From Lethocerus indicus (lineage: Eukaryota > Arthropoda > Insecta > Hemiptera > Belostomatidae): a DNA stretch of 64,000 bases. A program made the position numbers and the translations under genes. A model generated the notes under the pieces. It was given only the letters and a program-made list of their open reading frames with translations. It had not been told where the DNA came from and searched no databases. This document shows positions 36,032 to 48,757 of the stretch, in pieces. The stretch is from positions 28,508,224 to 28,572,223 of the forward strand of contig JACDQD010000003.1 in assembly GCA_019843655.1 (NCBI GenBank). Direction: 5' to 3'. Positions within the stretch are counted from its first letter, which is position 1; each line of letters begins with the position of its first letter.

Positions 36032-39000
36032 CGCTGGTCCCTACTCTGTATAGACAAATACAATCCACAATCACCCCCATAATATAAAATATGCATTGCA
36101 GTTTACATAATAAGAAATCTAACTAACTTAAACAATCGCAAGGTGTCTGCACACATCCATAAAATGTTTTTAACATCTTATTATAACAATTTTAGGTGTC
36201 ACAGTACATTTGTTCATTGTATGTAACCAGATTTTTCTACTCCTACCCTAGTGTCCAATTGATAGGAACATATATAACATATGTAGCATTTATTTATTGT
36301 GCTTATTTATTGAAATAAGCTTGTCAATAAATTATTGTCAATATCAGTTGACGATTAAAATATTTAAAAAAATTCTAAATAATTTTAACAGTTTGCCTTT
36401 TAATAAAAATGAATTTCTTGTTAATTTTATACAGAATAAAAATTGAGTCTATCTGTAATCTCAGAAAAAAAAATGTAATCTCAGTAGGAACATAACCAAA
36501 AAATGTCATATTCATGGATATATGCAGCTATGTTTGTGATACTCTCAAGAGAGATATCTCTTGGAATTTTAAGATGAAACTGAAGTAGCAGTTGTAACTT
36601 TTTGCGATGTACTTAGATAATTTAAAAAGTAATATAATGGATTGTCGCTTTAGAAAGTAGGCCAGGTCAGCAGTGTATATTCAAAACTTTAAATATTTGT
36701 ACAATTATTAGATTTCAAAACCAAAGTGGAATATTCTTGTAGTTATTTTTTTTGTAATTGTGTGCCATAGTTGTTCTAAATGTGTTATACACTTCATTTA
36801 AAGAAGAGTATCAAATAAAAGTGTGCATACATGTCTGTATGAGTGTGTGTGTGTGTGTGTATCTGTGTATATATGAGTGTGTTTGAGTGCATATAAATGT
36901 TTAGTTGTGGTATTATATATAAATATATATACCACATTATTTGAAACAAAACTGCGATGACGCTTATAGTTATATTCTAGCAATCAAAAGGACATCATAA
37001 ACATTATTGTGCACTCTTAAATTAATGTCTAGAATTATCCTGAAAATTGTAGATATTTTATAGAAAAATTAATCAATAAAAATAAAAATGTTTCATATTT
37101 ATGTGTAATATCCATCTCTTGAACGATATTTTTTCTGTCTCCATTTTTGTTCAGAATTGTTTATTCTGTTGTAGTATTAGTAAAAATGTATTGTGCATAA
37201 CGGCATATACAAATATGTTTTTAAGACACTTTTTAAATATCTGTGTTTGGGAAAAAATATTTTATTATTCCAGTTATTGACTAAAAAATTAATAACAGCA
37301 TGAAATAATATTTTCCGTAGGAAAAGGCAAGTTTTATGTTTTATTTTCTGACTTTGATGATTTCAATTGTTCATCAATTTACTCTCAGGCTGTGAATAAC
37401 CACAATCTTAATTCTTAATTTTTACAAGCAGATATGTAACCAGTAACAATGCACTCGATACTTTTCCTACATGGTTCTTCAAATGTTATGTGTTTTAATC
37501 ACATTTTATGAAAATTAATAATAAATATTGGCTTTGTTGTAGGATGTTTTCAGAGTTCAATTGTTCAACATTTATATTAACAATAATTTTTATGCTTAAG
37601 TGGTGAACTTATTACCTTTAATTTAAAAATTTCTACTTCTGTTAAATATTAATATTTACCTTAAAAAACAATCAGGAATTTATTATTTGTCCTTTCCAGT
37701 CATTTATTTTCATGTACAATGAATCTATCTTATTTTTTCAATAGTAAGTGCAATATTTGTGCTTGTATTTAGATACAGGAGAGTAGTTTCATAAATGGAA
37801 AGTCACAAAGCAGAGTACTTTCAGAACTTAGTTTGAGGTATTTGATTGGGGCCCGTGATGGTTTGGAATATCACACTCTCTTACTTATTTCATCTTAAAC
37901 TAGATCAATTTTGGCTGGTTGCCATCTTTTAAAGTGTAATATACTGAGGTACTTATGCATTATGACTGCTGTGGAAGTATCCTATCCTGAGAGGATGCTT
38001 ATGAGGCAACCAATCAATAAGTGCCTCATTATATTAGCAAAATGCTACTGGCAATGCTGTGAAGCTAAAACCAATCTAGCTAAGACAAAATAGGTAAATG
38101 AAGGTAGAAAATCAAGTGAATGATGAGATTGTTAGTTCTTCTCATAACTTTTTCATGTATGGTCTGTTGACTAAATGTGTCTAATTGTCAAATATTTTCA
38201 TAAGTGTCATAAAATTTATAAAAATATATATATACACACCCATAATAAAATATATGAATGTATACTCATTGTAGCATATAAAAATGTACACTTTAGGGCC
38301 AGCTTATTAATTTATGTTAGTCAAACTATAATTTAAGGAAACAACAGAACATACTTTTAAAATGCCCGCCTATATAAAATTATGTTGAATGACAAATTGT
38401 TACTTAATATAAAAATTATTTATATTTTCTACATTGTACAGATGATGACGGGTTGGTATTTTAAAAGTTTAAGTCATAAGGTTTAACAGAAATTATTTTT
38501 TATCAAATTATGTATTTTATTGTATTATAATTTATATAAATAAATATAAATATATATATATACACATTACTGTATAAGTACTTATTAAATAATGAGAATT
38601 GTGAAAAAATAACATTTGTGAAATGATATTTAGAAGCTCAAAACTCTTAATCTAATATTTAAGGCAAGGAGCACTATATATAAATATGTTATATCAATTT
38701 CTATGGAACATGTTTTTATATTTTCAAAGATTTAAAGAATTAAATTTATATAATGTTGAAAACATTTTCTCTAGATGATTTATGATATATTTTATTTATC
38801 TATTTGTGATACAATAGTTGTTATGAAAATCTATCCATAAAAATAAAATTTATTTGGGCTGCCCTAATTTCTTAATTTCCTGTTTCCTGATTTCACTTCA
38901 TCTATTATTCCAGTTATTATTACGATAATTTCAATGTAATAAAATCCGTTTGATATGTTACAGAAGAATATTGGGGTATTGGTACTGGGCCAGTGTGAAA

Positions 39001-39353
39001 TAACAAATTAATTGAGGCATCGTTAATTCACCAGTAATGTGAAACTAAAACGAATGCAAGTAAAGTTAACATTGTAAAACTAATAGAGCAAATATGAATT
39101 GCAGAATACCAGACAGGAAAAATAAGGTGCAATTATGTATTTCGTTAAGTCAATGTTGGAATACAGACATCCTACTGTCAGCCACCATAAAAAACAAGAA
39201 AAATGTGTTGCAGATGGCCAAACTAGAAATAGAAGGCGCAAATGCGTTTTGCGTATTGCCTAAAAAGAAAAAACGGCGCAAACGTGTGTTGCGATTTGCC
39301 GACCTAAAAAATCAGGCCCAAAAATGTATTGTGGGTGTAGAATGTTTTCTGGT
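36032..39353. other. Probable rdgB 3' UTR, then intergenic DNA
   Basis: No coding content. AATAAA-type poly(A) signals on + occur at about 36326, 36403, 36815 and 37076. I cannot tell which is used. A GT tract lies at about 36843-36860. At 39195-39353 are diverged repeats built on ggcgcaaa...ttgcg followed by cctaaaaa, CpG-rich, leading into the minisatellite. Confidence 0.5.
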
Positions 39354-39873
39354 GGTACACTTGTACCGATAAACTAGCGCCCCCCTGAGGGTGGTGCGGA
39401 AATGTACTTAACTAAAGTTCGTTCGGTGCACTTGTACCGATAAACTAGCGCCCCCTGAGGGTGGTGCGGAAATGTACTTAACTAAAGTTCGTTGGTTACA
39501 CTTGCAACGATAAACTAGCGCCCCCTGAGTATGGTGCGGAAATGTACTTAACTAAAGTTCGTTGGTTACACTTGCAACGATAAACTAGCGCCCCCTCAGT
39601 GTGGTGCGGAAATGTACTTAACTAAAGTTCGTTGGTTACACTTGCAACGATAAAAACTAGCGCCCCCTGAGGGTGGTGCGGAAATGTACTTAACTAAAGT
39701 TCGTTCGGTGCACTTGTACCGATAAAAACTAGCGCCCCCTGAGGGTGGTGCGGAAATGTACTTAACTAAAGTTCGTTCGGTGCACTTGTACCGATAAAAA
39801 CTAGCGCCCCCTGAGGGTGGTGCGGAAATGTACTTAACTAAAGTTCGTTCAGTGCACTTGCACCGAATAACTA
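39354..39873. repeat. Minisatellite, 70-72 bp unit, seven full copies plus a partial
   Basis: The gcgcccc block recurs at about 39377, 39448, 39518, 39588, 39660, 39732 and 39804, spacing 71, 70, 70, 72, 72, 72. Each unit carries actagcgccccct, ggtgcggaaatgtacttaac and taaagttcgtt. Two junction types alternate in blocks: ggtgcacttgtaccg in copies 1-2 and 6-8, and ggttacacttgcaacg in copies 3-5. A second variant (taaac against taaaaac) changes between copies 4 and 5. CpG-rich in a CpG-poor setting, between two convergent genes. Confidence 0.96.
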
Positions 39874-40581
39874 GATTACAAAAAATAAACATTTTTCAAT
39901 ATATTTTGGATCAACAGGAAAACTTCTATGATCGTAAATACACAAAACCAGATAGGTTTAAACTCCATAAGGAATCTACTAAATAGATAGACATTTTTAA
40001 TAAATTCATTTGTTTCTTCTTTAATAAACTCACAGAGTATAATTTTCTGTGGAGAATTTTGCTGAAATATTTTTTTCACAAAGAATTTAATTCCACAATG
40101 ACAGTTCTTTAGCAATGCAATTGGGGAAGTATACATAATTGATCTTATTTAAATGAATATATTACTAAGAAAGAAAAGGTATATACAAAGAAAATACAGA
40201 AAACATTTTCATTAACTTTCTTATTATTTTTATAATGTTGGAATACACAAACACAATTATGGCAATACTGCCACAACATTTTTGTACAAATAATAGCACA
40301 TCTGTGTGATTGCGCTCATTCTAACCGATTAAACATAAATATAAAAGAAATTACTAAGTAAAACATATTCATTTTAATTTTGTGTCGTTTTATTTTTTTT
40401 AAATTTGTGCTAACTGATGATGTGCAAATTCAATAAATGTTATATTGTGCCGAACGGAAGACATCATTAAACCTCCATACATGAAATTTGAGATAAAAAT
40501 ACAGAGAGAAAATATTCATTAAACAAACTATACAAATTGTTAATATCATATACAACAACGTGGCACATCCAATCTCAGAAC

Positions 40582-40636
<55 letters not shown>

Positions 40637-43132
40637 TATGAATAAAATTTGTTTCACAGATACAAAACTTATTCTGAAAAGTGGCTTAAAACTGCACAAG
40701 GTACATAACATGAAAACAAAATCACACTTTGAGTATTATTTTTTCTTCTTTTGCATTATAATTTCTTCACAAAACAATCGAAAAACCACACAGCCATTCT
40801 TGAATGGATAAATCACAATATACAAATGTGTGCAAGAAGATAGTAATCTGACATTAGGTTATAAATCCCCACCACTATCCACATCATCTATCCATGAATA
40901 ACAAGCGCAGAACAGCATAATGTTTCTTCAGAAATTTATAAAAAATAAAATTTGCTCAAGTATATGTTTCATGAAGGAATAGTATTGGTTCTGAGACTGA
41001 GATCTTGGCCTTTTGTTAATTAAACGTTATGTATTGAGCATTAAATACTGGTTTTTCTTTGGTCTCCTGTATGCCACACATAACAAAGATATATTTTTCT
41101 TCTCATAATCCATAAAGATAGAGAGAGAGAGAGAGAGAAAAAGAGAGAGGGAAAGAGAGAGACAGAAAGAGAATCTTTAACAGTTAATATCGCCAATTTA
41201 GCACACACCTTTTCGCCACACACATTTTTTCAATATTTTTTCATTTGTATATCATAATAGTCACTATAACCTAATATAAAAGAGTAGCATTTTTCTTTTT
41301 TCATGTTTTTAATTTATTCTATATTACTAATGATAGACTATAATATTTATAATTGGGAGGGGTCTATTATAATGCCTAACTTTTTTAGGGACTTCACATT
41401 CATTCTTTTAGTTGTTAAATCTCAAGAACTGATCTCATGTCACAACAAAAAGAAAAAAACTGAATTTGAAAATCCAGGAGAGAGCTTTCATCTAATTTGA
41501 AATATAAAAAAATCACTCAACTTCTTACAAATGTGTCACATTTTCAACATTAAGTTAAAACCATACACAACACCTCTCCTGCATTCTCTTACAGACATGA
41601 TGTTATAAAACTAAAATTAAAAATTAAAGTATCGAGAACAACAATTATAATTATAATTGCTGTTGTACAACAACAAAAACAATGAGTCTTAACTATTCCT
41701 TCATTTAAATAATTAAGAAATAATATATTTCCTAATCGTGATATCTATTTTTGTAATAAACATTTTTGGGGATAGCAAAAAGACACACGGCTAACACACA
41801 CAATTCATTTAATAATAGTCTGAAAAAGAGAAATAGATAGAGAAAGAGAGCAAAGATATGTGTAGCTCCAAAGGAGGTTTGTGCCTGAGATAAAATATAT
41901 TTTCATAGTTTAGGTAATTTTAATATTTTATATATTTATATATATTTTTTATTATAGGCTCTGATTGCTAACATTCAATTAATGGTAAAAATGAAAAAAA
42001 AACTACAGATAATAAAATACAAACTGTCAATTGAAGACAGGTTGAATCCATCAGGAAAATGCATTATGGGATGCAAAAAGCCTAAGTAGCTAATCATTTG
42101 AGATGATATGAAAGGTCAGACTTGTGTCAAGTGAAAAATATGTTTAATTCAATAACTGAAGGTTCATTTAAACAGAAGAATTGAAAGCATGTAGTAAATA
42201 TCGATTGAGTTTCTTCTTGGAGTAAAACCATGAATCACCAAGTCTTCATTTCAGTAACATGCACTGAAAAACACAATACTATTTCATAACTAATCTCTTT
42301 TGTACTATCAAGCTATGTATATTGATGGTGATTTATAAGTTGGTACAAATTAATATTATCTCTCCAAGAAGATACTCAGAGCTACTTAGAACATGAAACA
42401 GTACTGCATGCAAAGAAATATGAAAGTTAAACAATCAAACAAAATGGTCAAGCACTGAAAGAAAACTTTGAAGTAGAAACTGTTCTTGACTACAAGTCAA
42501 ACTCTTCATATCTCAGCTTGGGTGGTTAAAATTATGTAATCAGGAATAGAGAGGGATGTCTTTTCTTTATGCCATATTAACTGAAAAAAAAGATCTTTGT
42601 CTTCTGTACAAAAGACTATTAAATATTATGTATATATACAAAGGTGGCTTTGAAACACCATGTCATGGCAAAGCTCTAGTCAAATAACATATTTTTTGTC
42701 TGTTATGTTGTCATTATTTATACAGCTACTTTACTTTTTTTAAATTTTTTTATCTTTTTTAAAAGGTGTAAGTTTTATGACAATGTTTAATTAAGACTTG
42801 TAATAATTATATAGAGACGGTTCACAATTACAATTATCAGGACTCGTTCATACTTGAGAGATTCTACAATAATTTTATATATATATATATATATATACAT
42901 ACACATATATATATATATGTATATAAAATAATATATATATATATTTACATTGGAAAATGTAAGAAACTTTGTCACCATTTATATGAACATAATGTGGACA
43001 CTAAGTAATATAAAGGGAAGGGGGTTGAAATAATTTTACAATCGTGATCAAAATTGGGACAAAATATTTGGTGTTATATTGTACGTAGGGTTTATAACCC
43101 CAGGTTTGGGTTTGTACTGAAGGTACAGCCTA

Positions 43133-43193
<61 letters not shown>

Positions 43194-43608
43194 CTATAAT
43201 GTGTGTGTGTGTGTGTGTGTGTGAACCAAACGGAAAAAACATTACGAACAAATTCGTAGAAAAATATCAATAAATACAAAAATTGTTCTGAGTTCAAAAA
43301 ACATTTTTGTTTTTTTTCAATTTCAATTTTCTCATATTTTAAAGAGAATATACATATTTGCATCATTTATACAATCGTTCAGATAAATTAAAAAAAGAAA
43401 AAGAAAGAAACAAAAAACATTCTGAAAGTCCATCAATGACATATTTTCCTTAATGTAATAGTTTAAATTAAACAAATTGGTCTTACATGTATATTTGTAA
43501 AGGTTAGTTTGCTTTTTTGTAAATTGACTTTTATATTTACACAATTACAAGCAGCAAAGTGGTTGTCTTCAAGGAAGTCATGTTTTGAGACAACATTTAC
43601 TCGTCCTC
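39874..43608. other. Intergenic DNA and probable Rbfox 3' UTR (minus strand)
   Basis: No coding content. Simple repeats: TA at 40584-40633, imperfect GA at 41119-41173, imperfect TA at about 42874-42936, TA at 43137-43190 and GT at 43200-43223. Fox genes often have long 3' UTRs, so the transcript may extend well into this stretch. I could not choose a poly(A) site. Confidence 0.5.
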
Positions 43609-43653
43609 TTAGTATGGTGCAAACCTGTTGTATCCACTCCTGTACACTGCAGC
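43609..43653 (-). CDS. Rbfox1: Rbfox last coding exon
   Basis: Encodes [14 protein letters not shown], then a TAA at 43609-43611. The acceptor on the minus strand is acaatag. The ending matches the conserved Rbfox tail. Confidence 0.96.
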   Translation of the reverse strand, partial: AAVYRSGYNRFAPY

Positions 43654-46600
43654 CTATTGTCACAAAACATAAATCAAAGATTAATGTTAATACAAAATAA
43701 ATATGAATGTATATATATATTTTTTCAATCATTCCATTCTGTTTATCCACATTTATCCTAATTTGTCTCAAAACCACACATCTAGAGAAGAAGGAAGGAA
43801 CAAGGGGAAGGGGGGAAGTTTTAAGCTTAATGATTCTGTAGCTAGAAAAATCATTTGAAAAAAGTTCGTTAAATGTTCTCCAATATTCTTGCTCCTACAA
43901 GTAAAATGTATAAACAAATAGTCCAATTTTATTTTGAGACTATTCATCGAATCTCCCTCAATGAAAGTAGTTTTATAATAATGTGAATGTATTTTAACAT
44001 AAAAAATAAGATTAGTGGCTTCGAGTGTTTTGCAACCTTCATTGCAGATATACCACCTCTCTGGCAAAATTCCAGCACCAAAATGATCACATTCTGGAAA
44101 ATGAGGTTCATAGTACACAATTTTAAGTCATCTATATAAACACATTTCAATTTTCTCACCCCATATCCAGCTACTGGTCCAATACCATGTCCCAAATAAG
44201 GATCTGCATAATCACGCCCGTACCTGTAGCAAGCACAGAAATATCATTTTTATCTTAATAGATTTAATTTTAAGTTAATTATTTTAATTTTGTTAAAATT
44301 GTTTGGTACAAAAAAAATACTTAATAAATAAACATAACATTAATTATAAATCATTTTGATTCCCTGGAGGCAAACAAAAGTTTTCTTGAATTATAATTCA
44401 AACTGATCACCTATTACCTATTCAGAGATTATAAACAAGACTTAACTGACTTGTTCAATGACCGTATATTAGATATAAATAATAAAATTTACCCGGCAAC
44501 TGTGGCGTATCCGGCGACTGGTTGTGCTCCTGCAGCTGCGGCTGCTGCATTGTACGCCCTCGCAGCAACAGCTGTGTAACTGGCAGCAGCAGCGTACGAG
44601 GCCTGCTGAGCGGCTGTAGACAGTGACGCAGGAGCCTTCAGAAGTGGAGAAGCGGCCGCAGCTGCTGCCACCTACCACCATTAACAGATTTCATAATTAA
44701 TCTCAATAGCTAATGTCTAATTCTAATGCTTGCAATAGCCAGTATAGTAATGCTTCCTCTCCTTATGAAGAAGTCTTCATAACATGAGAGAAGAAAATTG
44801 ATATTTATAAAATGACACCCCAAGAATATGTAAGGCTGGTTTATGTTTTTGTCATTCCAGGTCAATTCTAATTTAGAGTTTGGAAGTGTTTGTTTACTCT
44901 TAAAACCATTTAGAATGTTAACATTTATATGCTATTCAAATGTATGACATGAAAAAGTAATCCTAACTTTTTTTTTACAATTAAACATTTTCCCCATTCT
45001 TGGAGCACAAACAACTTAGAAGTACTTAAGAACATTTAATAGAGATTGAAAGAATGGGAACAGAAAACCACAAAATGAGATTACACTTTAAATAGTAAAA
45101 CAACAACATATGTATTATATGTCAATAGTTTAATAAATTATAAGGAGTTTCAAAAACCAATATATTATTTGAAATATAATGCCTTTTAATTTTTTATGCC
45201 ATATTTAAACATCATGAATGTATTATAGTAAACATCAAGAAGGATTTCTTTATATTCTGATATATCATTATTTGAAAGGATGACATTTAATAACAGTCTA
45301 TTACTATTACTCAAATATAAATACTATATATATGAAACTTTACACTTAATAAAGAAACACAATTTGGAGAACTCTGGATTCCGTTATTTTATGTGACAAT
45401 GTTTATGTGACTACATCTCAGAATTAACTTGCTTCTAATACATCTAATAAAAAGTTAATATAAATGACTAGGCTCTCATCTTTACATCTTTTGAATGTCT
45501 AAAAGGGACTTACAAGTTCATTCATATTACATCTTTCTAAACAATCTTGTTAAGATCTGTCTATATAATTCTTAAATTAAAGGTTTACTGCATTTAAACC
45601 AAAATTAACTAAAAAGGTTAGCCAACAACCTTCCACCAAACCAATTAAAAATTTCAATATTTTAATCTTAATTAATTTGATGGAAACATAATGTTCATAA
45701 CAATGATGTAATGACTTTCATTAAGAAAATTAATTACTAATTAGTATTTGTTATGAATAAGTTTTAGTCTCAGAATTAAATTTTACAAATTATATAAAAA
45801 AAGATACAAAAATAATTTGTTCATTCAAATTCCATTTTCTATTGGAAAATATCTCAATTTTGAAAGAGAAAAGAAATAGAAAGTATGACAAGCCTATACA
45901 TAAAATAATGATGGGATGTAGCGCAGTACCAGCTGTGAAGCTCCATGAGTGTGTACATGTGTATTTAAGACCAATGAGTAACACAAGGGAAACTTACCGG
46001 GTCTTCTTTTAAACCGAGGGAAATCCCAGGTAAGTTTCCCGCAAGCAAACCCTAGAAAACAGTTAAAATGAAACAAATAAGCACAGTAAATGGGTGAAAA
46101 GTGCATTGCAAAACAATCAATGAACTGAATATCAAAAAATTGACATGCACCAAAGAAAAATGTTGTTCATTTAATTCAAGCAACTGATTACACAAAAATT
46201 AAAATAAACAAATAGTAAAACACTTCTTAAAATACTTTATAAATATAAACAACATTAAAAAGCAGTTAATGAATTAAGTGTAGGATTAACCTTTACATAT
46301 ACAAAATAAATTGTGACGGCCTCAGAAATAATTGAATAATTTATATGATGAGGTGCATTGATTTTTACTTTTTATTAATTGCATTTTGTGTATTTTAATA
46401 AAACATTTCACCAATAAGAGAATAAAAACAAAGTTAAAGAACAAATAACAACATGAAAAAATGATACATCCTGCTAACAATAACATTAATAGTAACTTAA
46501 AAACTGTTATATCTGTTCCTACCTGTAACCTATAGTTGGGATCAGCACTAGCAGCATGTGCAGCTAAGATGGGGTCATAATATACACCACTGTGAAAGTA

Positions 46601-48174
46601 AATTAAAAACAAATCAATTATTACATATTAATTATTACAATCAAATATTTCAATTATAAAGACAAATTTACAGCTTACAATTTAATCAAAATAAGTATTT
46701 GAAGTGAATATGAATAGTTAAATTTGTTAAAGATAAATGAAGACATACAAATTACTTTTGATAAAGACATATTTTGTCACACTTCGATTTTAAATTTCCT
46801 ATATTTAAAGTTGAACGGTCGAGTTAATAATAGTGGAGTAAAACAAAAATAAATTGAACCTATCTGAAAAATTTAAAAGTTGTCATCTTTCATTAAAATG
46901 AAAATTATAAATCTCATCAGAAACACTAAATAATTGAAAATGATAAGAAACAAAAAAGGTAACAAATGTGACCCACAAGGCACCAAATACAGGAGAAAGT
47001 ATAAAAAATCAAATAAAAATAAACATCGTAAAAAAGGTTGTGCTTCTACTATTACATTATGAACAATTAGTTGATTAATGGTGAATAAAAGCTGACCGGT
47101 TGCGACCAAGAAAGGCAAAACTTCACCACAGCCAATATATGTGAACCATGCACTCTCAGGCTCATACACAATGCAACACACATGATGACAGTATATATGT
47201 ACAACACATAAACCTAAAATTTTATAACGTTTAATGATATTTTGATCACAAGAATTAATTTGAGGTATTAAATTAAGGTTTAATAACCTACATTAAATAA
47301 AAAATTCTATTATTAATACATTTAATGACTACTTATTTTATTCCCAGGTTTTCCTATTCTCTGTATTTCTTCTTTAAAATAAATCTTTATATCATTTTTG
47401 AGGAAACACGGCGATGAAACAGATTCAATACTCCTTTATCATTGAATTATATTATGCTTTTTTAATTTTTTTTAAATTTAACTAAAGGTGTTATTCATTA
47501 GAGAGAATTTCTAAAATTTCTTTTCACTATAAAACAACATTTTTCTACAGGGTGTCCGAAGAAAACTGTAAATCATAAAAATCCATTCATCAAAGCTGAA
47601 AGAGATAAGGAAATAAATATATTATTGACCAGGCATGTCAAAATGCACAAGAACATTTGTTATGAAGTATCAGGAGGCAACTGTGATCATTTGTAAAAAA
47701 ATAAGTTTAAAATGAGTTCAGTAAAATACATTAATATATAAAGACAATGTATGAATTGCCATTTATTTAATTTACAGAAAATCATGTGTACTATCTTATG
47801 GAAAAAGGGAAGTAAATTTAATTCCATATGAATGTAAAGGAACTTTTTGAAGAATGCGGGAAAAACTTAATAGTTTTACTCAATTTTTGCATTTTAATAT
47901 GCCTGGCTTTATTTCAGGTGCATTTTAATCTAATTATAATATAAAAACATTCACAATATTATCACAACTGTTCAATTGTAACAGAGAAATAAGGTTCTAT
48001 TAAACATAAATGAATATACTACTTAAATAAAAATAAAAAGGCAGATAGTACAGGCAGTTCCTAATGTCCTCATCCATTTTCTAATCATTGATTGAACTTA
48101 AGTTGGTGTTTTGATTAGGATTTGGGGTTTTATAATCTACACAAACCTACCCTTAGTTTATATTTTTAAATGTA

Positions 48175-48233
<59 letters not shown>

Positions 48234-48726
48234 CGTGTCCACCCTAAATAACACTAAGAAAAACTTTTAATTATTGAAGAAACAATAAAAGCGGACAATG
48301 CATGCAATTGGTTCAAACTATTTAAACTCATTTTTTCTCCAGTGGATAATGACCCACAGAATAAATATTCATTGGTCTAAATCTAATCTCAACCCAACTT
48401 AGTCTAAATATAAATACCCAGAAGGCCAGGAGAATCACTATTTCCGGTCCCTAAGGTACAGGAAAAAGCTCTAACCTAGGAACCATTGACCCCCCCACCC
48501 TCCTAAACTTTCTTTTGGCACAATTTAAGCTTTTATTCATTTAAGGGTTCAATAGATCCCATCGGGGGGATGCAAAGAGTACAGATGTTATCCTTCAAAA
48601 ATGGACGAGGACTTGGATAAAACTGCATTTATGAATGCCTTAATTTGAAAAAAAAATTGAAAATATTTTACGACATTGACGGAGACCCTGTATTCGACAT
48701 CAGACACGTGTACGTAGTAGTAGTAA

Positions 48727-48757
<31 letters not shown>

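Noticed and set aside
39596..39892. 98-residue repeat protein on the minus strand of the minisatellite
   Set aside because: The 24-residue periodicity only reflects 72-bp units being divisible by three; the 70- and 71-bp copies break the frame.
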